This document shows positions 8,927 to 17,250 of a stretch of 64,000 nt of DNA, piece after piece. The translations under genes and the position numbers were made by a program. Numbering within the stretch: the first letter of the stretch is position 1; each line of letters starts with the position of its first letter. The DNA comes from an uncultured Bacteroidia bacterium (lineage in GTDB: Bacteria > Bacteroidota > Bacteroidia > Bacteroidales > UBA932). The notes under the pieces were generated by a model that saw only the letters and a list, made by a program, of their open reading frames with translations, made no database searches and was not told the DNA's origin. The DNA is taken from NCBI GenBank assembly GCA_902779785.1, contig CACZDC010000001.1:248001-312000 (forward strand). The letters run 5' to 3'.

Positions 8927-10639
8927 ATGAATACCATTAGTAAAATAACACTGACACTGCTTATCGGCGCGGCCGCGCTCGTCTCCTGCAAGAAGGAGGC
9001 GCCAAAGTACACGATTACGGCCGACCGGACGGACGTTAGCAATATAGCTGCCAAGAGTCCGAGCGCCGAGGTCATAGTCGTTACGACTGACGCCCCGTAC
9101 TGGATTATCCAAGTTCCGGAGTGGATGAAAGCCGATCCTGCGACAGGAGTCGGCGGCGGCAAGAGTACGGTCGTGACTCTGACAGCCTCGTCCAATTTCA
9201 AGAACGAGACCACTCCGACCAATCCCCGGAGCGGCCAGGTCAGGATTTCCGGCGGAAAGACCTCTCTTTCCATTCCTGTCAGCCAGCTTGGTTTCAGCGC
9301 CAGCATCGATCCTTCGCTGAGCATAGGCGGCATTCCTTCCCTCGAAGAGTTCCGCGACTTTGTCACTGCGGTCAATGAAGGCGAGAGCCTGATCCGCTGG
9401 ATGAACAACGACTGGGAGGTGGAACTTCTCACGGACCTGGACCTTTCCGGCTTCGGAGAGTGGACTCCGATCGGCAACGTCGAAAGCTCCGGCAATGAAA
9501 ACAATAAATCCAAGGCCAAGGGCAACAGTTTCTCCGGCAAATTCAACGGAGGCGGCCACACCATCCGTGGTTTCAACGCCACGGCGACCCTCTCCGCAGG
9601 TAAGACCTGGGGACTGTTCGGCTACCTTGACAACGCCACCATCAAGAACCTCAATGTCGAAGCCGACCTCAATCTTTCCGCGAGCGGCGCAGCTGACGCC
9701 GGAGTAATTGCCGGCACTGCTTACTGCTCGACCATCGAGAACGTGAAGGTGAACGCCAAAATTACTTCCACCGGAACCAGCGCAGCCTCGCGTTTCGCCA
9801 TCGGCGGTATCGCAGGCTTCGTGTTCAGCGTTTATGATTCGGGCTCAGGAGTCTCCTACGACAGCTGGATCAAGGACTGTGAGGTCACTGCAGAAGTCAA
9901 TCTCGACTGCGGAGCCAATGAAGCAAACACTGCCACCTGTATGATGTACGGCGGTATCGCCACTTTCTGCACCAATGTCAAGGACGACTCCCGCATCCAC
10001 ATCGAGAACTGCGTGAACAACGGTAAGATGACAGTCAAGGTGGGCCGCTGCAGCGGAATCGTCCCTACGGCGAACTATGGCACCATCATCAAGGACTGCA
10101 CCAACAACGCCGTCCAGGTGAACACCATCCCCAACGGCCGCGTAGGCCAGATCTGCTGCAACCTGAGCGCCAAGTCAGCTGTAATCGGCTGCGTCAACAA
10201 CGGCGACCTCACCACTACGGGATCCTCGACCACCACCGGCGCCCTGGTCGCCCTGATGGCAGACGACAGCGTGTATATTGAAGGCGGGGAGCGCGTGGCT
10301 AACACCGCCACCATCCTTGGCTGCAACAAGAAGTATCTGAGCCTTATGTGCGCAAATACGACTAAACTGGATCACGCCTCGAATGTCGTTCTTAGCGGAA
10401 AACTCGGCCTGTACAAGGCCGACGGCAATCACGAGATGTTCGCCGTGGATGCCGGCAACATATTGGAGTACATCGGTTATGTTGCAGACGACTACAAGGA
10501 AAAAATTACCAATATCACTTTCGTCAAGGATGCCTCTCCCGACAATCCGGGCGGCGACGACACTCCCACGGAGGATGATTCTCCGGACAAGAACGGCGGA
10601 ATCGAAGGGCTCGACCTTGTCAATGACAACTGGAATTAA
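8927..10639 (+). CDS. BACON-like/GLUG-repeat lipoprotein
   Basis: Lipoprotein of 570 aa, Cys21 (GAAALVSCKKE). I chose the ATG at 8927 because it opens directly onto the signal peptide; an ATG at 8891 would add 12 residues inside the previous gene. Residues about 25-115 look like a BACON-type domain (DAPYWIIQVPEWM). A GLUG-type module follows (about 125-540), opening IPSLEEFRDFVTAVNEGES, then EVELLTDLDLSG and EWTPIGN, with GLUG turns such as GGIAGFVFS and CSGIVPTANYGTIIKDCTNN, and closing YIGYV...ITNITFV. The tail is Asp/Pro/Gly-rich. No enzyme domain is visible; a surface binding or scaffold role is inferred. It shares its module with the lipoproteins that follow. Confidence 0.8.
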   Translation: MNTISKITLTLLIGAAALVSCKKEAPKYTITADRTDVSNIAAKSPSAEVIVVTTDAPYWIIQVPEWMKADPATGVGGGKSTVVTLTASSNFKNETTPTNPRSGQVRISGGKTSLSIPVSQLGFSASIDPSLSIGGIPSLEEFRDFVTAVNEGESLIRWMNNDWEVELLTDLDLSGFGEWTPIGNVESSGNENNKSKAKGNSFSGKFNGGGHTIRGFNATATLSAGKTWGLFGYLDNATIKNLNVEADLNLSASGAADAGVIAGTAYCSTIENVKVNAKITSTGTSAASRFAIGGIAGFVFSVYDSGSGVSYDSWIKDCEVTAEVNLDCGANEANTATCMMYGGIATFCTNVKDDSRIHIENCVNNGKMTVKVGRCSGIVPTANYGTIIKDCTNNAVQVNTIPNGRVGQICCNLSAKSAVIGCVNNGDLTTTGSSTTTGALVALMADDSVYIEGGERVANTATILGCNKKYLSLMCANTTKLDHASNVVLSGKLGLYKADGNHEMFAVDAGNILEYIGYVADDYKEKITNITFVKDASPDNPGGDDTPTEDDSPDKNGGIEGLDLVNDNWN

Positions 10640-10656
10640 TGATGGAGGACAAGCAG

Positions 10657-12663
10657 ATGAAAAAATATATGTATATCGCGGCTTTTGCCGCCGCCATCCT
10701 TGCAACGGCCTGTTCCAAGGACGAACAGGCTCCTGAGAGTGCTCCCGCCGGAACAGTGTTTACGGCCACCCTTACTCCTCTCTCGAAGGCCTCGATAGAC
10801 CCCGGCAAAGTTATGGTTCTATGGAATCCCGGAGACAGAATCTGTGTGAACGGAGCCGTTTCCAACGCATTGACGGAGACCGCCTCGTCGGCAGTTTTCT
10901 CCTTCGAGACCACTCTGGCGGCCCCTTACCGGGCCATCTATCCCGCCGAACTCTATAAGGACGCCTCCAACATCACCCTCCCCGGGGAGTATGGCGCAGA
11001 CGGACTCAACCTCGCCCTTGCCGCATTCTCGGATAAAGGCAGCAACCTCCGTTTCTCCGCCCTTACCGCCCTGCTTCAGGTCAGCGTGAAAGCCGGAGAT
11101 GCTCCCCATACACTCAAGGAAATCGTCGTTGAAGGCCTCGGCAAAGAGCAACTCTCCGGTGATTTCGCAATCAACTACTCCGGCAAGAGCCTGAACGGCA
11201 AGAGCACTGCGGCGGCCGACCGTCAGGTCAAGATCAATGTCAACAAGACGCTTTCAGCCGAAGCGACGGTCATCTATATCCCGATTCCTGCAGGGGAGTA
11301 TCCTTCGGGCTATCAGGTGGATTTCATCGACTCGGATGACAAGATAATGCGCCAGACGGTATCCGCCCGTACGCTCAAGGCAGGGGAACTCCGCGTGATG
11401 CCGGAACTTGCCTTCAATCCCAATTACAATCCGACCCCTGTCACCGTGCTCGGCGGTATCCCGGATGTGGCGGAGCTTAAAGCTTTCGCCGCAGCCGTCA
11501 ATGACGGCGAGAGCCTTGAGCGCTGGCTCAACAAGGACGGTGAAGTCGAACTTCTCGCCGACATAGACCTCTCCGGAGAGACGTGGACCCCGATCGGGAA
11601 TGTCAGCTCAACGGGCAATGAGGCCACGGCCACTGCCCCGGGCGGCAATGTCTTCGAGGCTGTCTTTGACGGTAAGGGACATACTGTCAGCGGTTTTGGC
11701 GGCAGCGTGAGCTTGAAGGCAGGCGAGACATATGGCCTCTTCGGATACGTCCGCAACGCTACCATCAAGAATCTCAATCTGGTTTCGGACGGCCTGACGA
11801 TTGACACGGCCGGAGAAGCCGATGCCGGTATCCTTGCCGGTTCAGTCAACGGCTCGACTGTCCAGAATGTCAAAGTGAGCGGAAGCCTGAATCTGGGAGG
11901 TATCAGTATCGACAACAAGCGCTTCTCGGTCGGAGCCATTGCCGGATACGTATTCAGCACTACGGGCCATAATACTCTGATCAAAGACTGTGAGGTGAAC
12001 CTTACGGTATCGGCCTCCGGAGGAAAGAATACCAAAAACGGATCGACAGGATGCCATTATGGCGGCATAGCCGGTTTCTCCACTACGGGCAAAGACGACT
12101 CCCGGATCTCGATTGAGAATTGCAGCTCTTCAGGTACCATCACGTCCTCGATCGGCAGAAGTTCCGGAATCGTCGCCGCGGCCAATTATGGGACCATTAT
12201 TAAGGAATGTACTAACAATGCCGATCAGCTCAGTTCAATGGCTAACGGTCGTATAGCCAATATCGCCTGCGTGCTCGGAGGCGCTTCCGAAATCATTGAT
12301 TGTGTCAATAACGGCGACATCACCACGGTCAAGACGGACTGCCAGGCCGGTGGCTTCGTAGCACTGCTCAACAGCGACGACTGCTGCATCAAGGGCGGAG
12401 CCAACCACGGTACGATCATCTCCGCCTTTGTGACCGATTCAAGCGGCCGTGACTTCTATGGACTTCTGGTCGCGAATTTCTCGAAGTTCGCAGAAGTGTC
12501 CGGAGTCGCCGTCGGCGGACATCTCGGTAAATACAGCGAAGACGGAAATCATCAGATGATTGCCCTCAGCGCCGAGAACTATATCGAGAACAAATACATC
12601 GGCTATTACAAAGACGACGCCGCGAAATCGAAGATCAAGAACCTTACTTTCGTTGCTGAATGA
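10657..12663 (+). CDS. Fimbrillin-like/GLUG-repeat lipoprotein
   Basis: Lipoprotein of 668 aa, Cys19 (AILATACSKDEQ); the SKDE after the cysteine matches the Bacteroidetes surface-export signal. I prefer the ATG at 10657 because it starts at the signal peptide and has GGAGG upstream; an ATG at 10639 is possible. Residues about 25-250 resemble the Mfa-like/fimbrillin N-terminal domain (VLWNPGDRICVNG, PYRAIYPAELY). A GLUG module runs to the end (IPDVAELKAFAAAVNDGES, then WTPIGNVSSTGNE), with a close match to the module of the preceding gene. It overlaps the next gene by 4 bp (ATGA). A surface adhesin or binding-scaffold role is inferred. Confidence 0.8.
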   Translation: MKKYMYIAAFAAAILATACSKDEQAPESAPAGTVFTATLTPLSKASIDPGKVMVLWNPGDRICVNGAVSNALTETASSAVFSFETTLAAPYRAIYPAELYKDASNITLPGEYGADGLNLALAAFSDKGSNLRFSALTALLQVSVKAGDAPHTLKEIVVEGLGKEQLSGDFAINYSGKSLNGKSTAAADRQVKINVNKTLSAEATVIYIPIPAGEYPSGYQVDFIDSDDKIMRQTVSARTLKAGELRVMPELAFNPNYNPTPVTVLGGIPDVAELKAFAAAVNDGESLERWLNKDGEVELLADIDLSGETWTPIGNVSSTGNEATATAPGGNVFEAVFDGKGHTVSGFGGSVSLKAGETYGLFGYVRNATIKNLNLVSDGLTIDTAGEADAGILAGSVNGSTVQNVKVSGSLNLGGISIDNKRFSVGAIAGYVFSTTGHNTLIKDCEVNLTVSASGGKNTKNGSTGCHYGGIAGFSTTGKDDSRISIENCSSSGTITSSIGRSSGIVAAANYGTIIKECTNNADQLSSMANGRIANIACVLGGASEIIDCVNNGDITTVKTDCQAGGFVALLNSDDCCIKGGANHGTIISAFVTDSSGRDFYGLLVANFSKFAEVSGVAVGGHLGKYSEDGNHQMIALSAENYIENKYIGYYKDDAAKSKIKNLTFVAE

Positions 12664-13622
12664 TGAGACGCATACTCACTGTCGCACTGCTTCTCCTTTC
12701 CTTTTCCGCCCTTGCCTGCGGAAAGGGAAAGGAGATAAAGCTGCTTTACTGGAACATCCAGAACGGAATGTGGCACGACCAGGGCAACAATTACGACAGC
12801 TTCGTCGAATTTGTCAAGGACATCGATCCGGACATCTGCGTCTGGGCCGAAGCCGAATCCCGTTATTATACAGATACCTGCACCAAGATGAAAATGCCTG
12901 AGGAGCAGTATCTTCCGTGGAACTGGGATATCCTGGCCGCCCGCTACGGGCACAAATACACCCTCATCTGCGGGAAACGCGATACCTTCCCCCAGGTCAT
13001 CACCTCAAAGTACCCTCTGCAGATCGTAAAGAGAGTAAACGGCAACGAAGATGACATAGTCGTCGTCCACGGAGCCGGCTGGGCCAAGGTCGACCTCGGC
13101 AAGGGGAAAGAGCTGAATCTGGTCACACTCCATACCTGGCCATTTGCCTATGCCTATAAGGCCGAGGACCAGAAGGAGAGCGCCGCCGCCCGCGGAGGCG
13201 ACCATTTCCGTTCCACCGAAATGAAATACATCTGTGAGGAGACCATCCTGAGCGTCCCGTCGGCCGGGAAGCAGCTATGGTTGATGACCGGCGATTTCAA
13301 CGCCATCTCCTCCGTGGACAATTTCCACTATGAAAGGGATCTCCAGGACCCCGCCTTCCTTGTCCACGACTATATCCGCGCCAACACGCCGTATATAGAC
13401 GTGATAGAGAAGAAATACCCGGGAGAGTTCAAGAAAAGCACCCTTTCCGGACGCAGGATAGATTTTGTCTATGTGACTCCCGCCCTTTATGACAAAGTGG
13501 TCGAGGCCGAACCCCTTTATGAGGGTTTCGCCGCCTCCGAACGCGACCCTCGCGGCAAAGCCATCCACAACTTCTGTCATCCTTCAGACCATTATCCGAT
13601 TGAAATCAAATTTAAACTATAA
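12660..13622 (+). CDS. Endonuclease/exonuclease/phosphatase (EEP) family lipoprotein
   Basis: This 320-aa protein has a lipoprotein signal (LSFSALACGKGK, Cys20) and a complete EEP fold. The motifs are YWNIQNGMW (start of strand 1), CVWAEAE with the metal-binding Glu, GDFNAI with Asp/Asn, and a final SDHYPIEI with the catalytic Asp-His. The family contains DNase I, sphingomyelinases and inositol-polyphosphate 5-phosphatases, all Mg-dependent phosphoester or phosphodiester cleavers. An exported copy in a SusCD operon next to a phosphodiester glycosidase and an acid phosphatase points to an extracellular phosphodiester substrate rather than DNA, but that is inference. It overlaps both neighbours by 1-4 bp. 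A second EEP gene (20879-23290) shares the WNIQNGMW segment. Confidence 0.88.
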   Translation: MMRRILTVALLLLSFSALACGKGKEIKLLYWNIQNGMWHDQGNNYDSFVEFVKDIDPDICVWAEAESRYYTDTCTKMKMPEEQYLPWNWDILAARYGHKYTLICGKRDTFPQVITSKYPLQIVKRVNGNEDDIVVVHGAGWAKVDLGKGKELNLVTLHTWPFAYAYKAEDQKESAAARGGDHFRSTEMKYICEETILSVPSAGKQLWLMTGDFNAISSVDNFHYERDLQDPAFLVHDYIRANTPYIDVIEKKYPGEFKKSTLSGRRIDFVYVTPALYDKVVEAEPLYEGFAASERDPRGKAIHNFCHPSDHYPIEIKFKL

Positions 13623-16600
13623 TGAAACGTATTTTACTGATATTCAGTGCTCTCGCAGCACTAATGCTCGTTTCTTGCAAGAGCGAACCAGTTCCTGCTC
13701 CTGCAGAAGAAAAACCTGGCGACCAGGGAGAGCAGGGCGGTGAAGGCGGCGGAGAGGAAGTCCCCGACGGTCCCGGCATCAAGTCGGCCGCCGACTTTAT
13801 CGAATTCGCTAAAGCTGTCAATGAGGGCGAATCCACAGCCAAATGGCAGAATTCCGAAGGCTGGGTCAAGCTTCTCACGGACATTGATTTCAAAGATGTT
13901 GCCGACTGGACTCCGGTAGGTAATGTAGTCGCACCGTGGGAAAGTAATATCCCGGCCATAAGCAAAGGCCAGCCATTCACCGGCAAATTCGACGGCAATG
14001 CAAAGAAGATCAAGAATCTCAAACTCGTCGATGCCGTGAGCACTGAGGGCGCGCATTTCGGCCTCTTCGGCTACCTCGGCAAGGGTGCCGTGGTCCAGAA
14101 CTTCATCATCGATGAAAGCTGCTCCCTGACAGTCACTTCCAGCGTCTCGCACAGCGTCGGAATGATCGCCGGCGTGCTGTATGACGCTACGGTTCGCGAC
14201 GTCACCAGCTACGCTCCGATGACCTACAAGGGCGGGGCATCCGGCTACTTCCATATGGCCCTTATCGGCGGTCTCTATGCCAATGAGGACGGCTGCACCG
14301 TGGACAGTGTCCATAACTACGGCGCCATCAACGCCGAGAATACGGCCAACCTCAATGCAGGCGCCACCGGCCTTCACGTCGCAGGTATCGTGGGCTTCGC
14401 CAATGCCGGCAATGGCTCGAATGTCATCTCTTCCTGCAACAACTATGGAAGCTTGACTTCGCAGGCCGGACGTACTGCCGGAATCCTCGGCGCTGCCAAC
14501 AAGAACACTGCCATAAAGCTCTGTGAGAACCACGGCGACCAGCTGAATACAATGCCTTCGGAGGGCGCCGGCCGTCTCGGCAACATCTGCTGTATGAGCA
14601 ACAACGGCTCGTCGATCGAAGGCTGCAAGAACTACGGCAAGCTGGTTTCCACTACCGCCGGACGTGTCGGCGGCATAGTATCCCTGCCGAACGCCGGCGA
14701 GTACAAGGACAACGAGAACTATGGCGAGATCCTCTCCGACAGCGACTATCGCGGAGTATTCTTCGGTTATGTAACCCAGGCCGCGGCGTGGAAGGGAGGC
14801 AAGGCTTCCGGCAAGGTAGGGAAGTATAACGGCGGCGAGCCGGTGTACGATCTGTACAGCGAATCACAGAAGGTCAAGTATCTCGGCAAGGACGGCTCCT
14901 CCGGGAAGGCGAGCTTCACCGATGTGGTCATAGACATCGCTACGGGCGAGGATGCACCGGATCCGGATATCGAGGTCGAGGCTGCTTTCCGTATCTTCTT
15001 CATTGGCAATTCCTTCACCAAGGATGCCGTGGAGCATCTTCCCAAGATTCTCAAGGCCGCCGGTCTCAGCGACATCCAGATGGTCCATATGTACTTCGGC
15101 GGCAGAACCGTTCCGGAGTACAACAGCGGCTGGGCTACCGTCAGCGATTACCACTGCTATGTATGCAATCCCGGCCAGGAGGGCTGGACAGACCTCAGCG
15201 GCAAGACTCTCGCCCAGATTGCCTCCAGCGGCAAATGGGACGTCGTCACCATCCAGGAGCATACCGGAAGGAAGCTTGCCTGGGGATGGACCGAGGATGA
15301 GAAGAACGCCATAACGGGCCTCCTGGACAAGATCAAGGCCGCCCAGAGCGAGAAAGGCGGGAATCCATATTATTACTACATCCTTTCCCAGGCCTATCAC
15401 AATCTAGACAAGTCCAACGACACGCCCAAGCCCTTCAGCAATACCAACGAGATGTGGACGGTCATATCCGCCCAGGGCAAGAAGGCCGTTGAGGAATGCG
15501 GTTTCGACGGAGTGATTTCCACCGGAGCGATGCTCCAGAACCTCCGCAGCTCCGGCCTCAACAACGAGAACGGCCTTACCCGTGACGGCTATCATATGGA
15601 CTATGGCATCGCGCGTTACGGCGCATCCTGCACCGTTTTCGAGACTATCATCGGTCCCTACAACGGCAATGTCAAGCTGGATGGCAATACTTTCCGCACC
15701 AGCGGTGATTCCCGCGTGGACGGCAGCTGGACGACGGCTATCACCGACGCTCGCGCCCCCATCGCGCTCAAGGCCGCCCGCTATGCCATAGCGAAGCCTT
15801 ACGAGGTGACCGATATGGAGGGTGAAGGCGGCGGCGACGAGCCGGTCGTCGTGCCTGACAACATCTCCATCTCGAATGCGGCTGAACTGCAGGCTTTTGC
15901 TACGAGAGTGAACAGCGGTGACGAGAAGGCGGTAAAGGCCACGGTCACCCTCACTTCCGACATCGACTGCTCCTCGCTTGCTTCCTGGACTCCGATTGCT
16001 AATTGCATCTTGTCCTCGTGGAGCGGTACGACCTCGGCCCTCTCCGGCAACAGCTTCCTAGGCAGTTTCGACGGTCAGAACCATAAGATCAAGAACCTTA
16101 AGATGGACTTCACCCCGACGGAGAACAACGGCACCTGGGGCTTTTTCGGCGCTATCGGAGAAGGTGCCGTCGTCAAGAACATCGAATTCGATTCCAGTTG
16201 CTCGATGAGCATCTCGACAGGCAATGCGGGAGTGTTCGGTACTCTTGCCGGCTTCGTGACTGATGCGAGCGTTGAGAATATCAAATGCGCTGCGACCATT
16301 AGCGGCGGCGGGACTTCCTCACTTGCCGACAATAGCGCAAGCGGGCGCGTTGCCGTCGGAGGCGTCGTCGGCTGGGTGATGGCCGGATCCAAGGACATAA
16401 CCCTCTCGAAACTCCACTTCAGCGGCAAGATCGGCAGCGCCGCCTCTCCTTTCGCGAAGGGCGGCAACACTGGTAACGGCGGCAACGGCGTGATGCTCGG
16501 AGGCGTTGTCGGCGTGTCCACCACTGCCGGCACGAGCCTTCTGGTGACTCTTTCCGAGCTGGTGAACGACGGCGAAATCCACGCCGCCACCGGGCGTGTG

Positions 16601-17092
16601 TCTGGAGTCTGCTCGACACTTCAGCAGTACACTGTCCTGAAAAGCTGCACCAACAACGGCGATGTCTACTTCTACACGGCCGGTGGCTACCGTCCGGGTA
16701 ACATCACCTGTATCGCCGCGGCCGGCTGCATTCTGGAAGACTGCCTCAACACTGGTGACCTGATTGCACCCGACACCGATTCCGCCGCCGGAGTCATCTG
16801 CCTTGTCAATAACGACAATGTCAAGATCACCCGCTGCCACAGCAAGGGTGCTGCGATAGTGTGCAAGGGCTTTGACCTGGAAACTCCGAGTGTCAAATAC
16901 GCCGGACTGCTCTATGGTCAGTGCTCTAAGAACAAGGCTGAGTTCAGCGGCTGCTCCGTAAACGGCAAGGTCGGCAAGACCGAGGCCGGAGCCGTCGCCG
17001 TCACCGCCGACAACTACTTCACCTTCGTCGGCCAGGCAAATGCCAACAATACGACAATCAATACTACCAATATTGCTTTTACGACAGAATAA
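13622..17092 (+). CDS. GLUG - SGNH hydrolase-like (DUF4886) - GLUG lipoprotein
   Basis: Lipoprotein of 1156 aa, Cys19 (ALMLVSCKSEP) with a Pro/Glu/Gly-rich linker. A first GLUG module spans about 50-430. A DUF4886/SGNH-like domain spans about 454-720, with IFFIGNSFTKD carrying the expected nucleophile Ser, VVTIQEHTGR, and the late DGYHMDYG that would supply the Asp-His pair. A second GLUG module runs to the end. SGNH enzymes remove acyl or other ester groups from glycans and lipids. The enzyme domain is placed between two repeat modules. It starts within the stop of the EEP gene (TAATG), so the two are coupled. The domain order is seen; the ester substrate is unknown. Confidence 0.82.
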   Translation: MKRILLIFSALAALMLVSCKSEPVPAPAEEKPGDQGEQGGEGGGEEVPDGPGIKSAADFIEFAKAVNEGESTAKWQNSEGWVKLLTDIDFKDVADWTPVGNVVAPWESNIPAISKGQPFTGKFDGNAKKIKNLKLVDAVSTEGAHFGLFGYLGKGAVVQNFIIDESCSLTVTSSVSHSVGMIAGVLYDATVRDVTSYAPMTYKGGASGYFHMALIGGLYANEDGCTVDSVHNYGAINAENTANLNAGATGLHVAGIVGFANAGNGSNVISSCNNYGSLTSQAGRTAGILGAANKNTAIKLCENHGDQLNTMPSEGAGRLGNICCMSNNGSSIEGCKNYGKLVSTTAGRVGGIVSLPNAGEYKDNENYGEILSDSDYRGVFFGYVTQAAAWKGGKASGKVGKYNGGEPVYDLYSESQKVKYLGKDGSSGKASFTDVVIDIATGEDAPDPDIEVEAAFRIFFIGNSFTKDAVEHLPKILKAAGLSDIQMVHMYFGGRTVPEYNSGWATVSDYHCYVCNPGQEGWTDLSGKTLAQIASSGKWDVVTIQEHTGRKLAWGWTEDEKNAITGLLDKIKAAQSEKGGNPYYYYILSQAYHNLDKSNDTPKPFSNTNEMWTVISAQGKKAVEECGFDGVISTGAMLQNLRSSGLNNENGLTRDGYHMDYGIARYGASCTVFETIIGPYNGNVKLDGNTFRTSGDSRVDGSWTTAITDARAPIALKAARYAIAKPYEVTDMEGEGGGDEPVVVPDNISISNAAELQAFATRVNSGDEKAVKATVTLTSDIDCSSLASWTPIANCILSSWSGTTSALSGNSFLGSFDGQNHKIKNLKMDFTPTENNGTWGFFGAIGEGAVVKNIEFDSSCSMSISTGNAGVFGTLAGFVTDASVENIKCAATISGGGTSSLADNSASGRVAVGGVVGWVMAGSKDITLSKLHFSGKIGSAASPFAKGGNTGNGGNGVMLGGVVGVSTTAGTSLLVTLSELVNDGEIHAATGRVSGVCSTLQQYTVLKSCTNNGDVYFYTAGGYRPGNITCIAAAGCILEDCLNTGDLIAPDTDSAAGVICLVNNDNVKITRCHSKGAAIVCKGFDLETPSVKYAGLLYGQCSKNKAEFSGCSVNGKVGKTEAGAVAVTADNYFTFVGQANANNTTINTTNIAFTTE

Positions 17093-17103
17093 ATTTTATA
17101 CAT

Positions 17104-17238
17104 ATGAAGAAAACCTATCAGACACCCCTGCTTTGCACGGGAACAATTCATTTCGAAAGTGTTTTTCTGTATTCGGGACTGAAAAACATGGGAGACACAA
17201 TGGTATGTCCCGAGGATGACTTGGATAATGACAATTAA
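17104..17238 (+). CDS. Small 44-residue protein, MKKTYxxP type
   Basis: A 45-codon frame starts MKKTYQTPLLCTG and ends DDLDNDN. It lies 11 bp after one large lipoprotein gene and 12 bp before the next, on the same strand and at normal operon spacing. It has two cysteines, an acidic tail and no signal peptide. Short genes opening MKK(T/I)Y.xP with an acidic tail recur beside surface-protein genes in Bacteroidales, and this looks like one of them. Function is unknown to me; expression is supported only by position. Confidence 0.6.
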   Translation: MKKTYQTPLLCTGTIHFESVFLYSGLKNMGDTMVCPEDDLDNDN

Positions 17239-17250
17239 AAAGCGAAAACC

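Noticed and set aside
8155..9582. A 475-codon minus-strand frame across two lipoprotein genes
   Set aside because: Both plus-strand genes have signals and domains; the antisense protein resembles nothing.
12660..13622. A secreted DNase role for the EEP lipoprotein
   Set aside because: Possible by fold, but the neighbours are phosphodiester glycosidase, SusCD and acid phosphatase, which fit another phosphodiester better. Not excluded.
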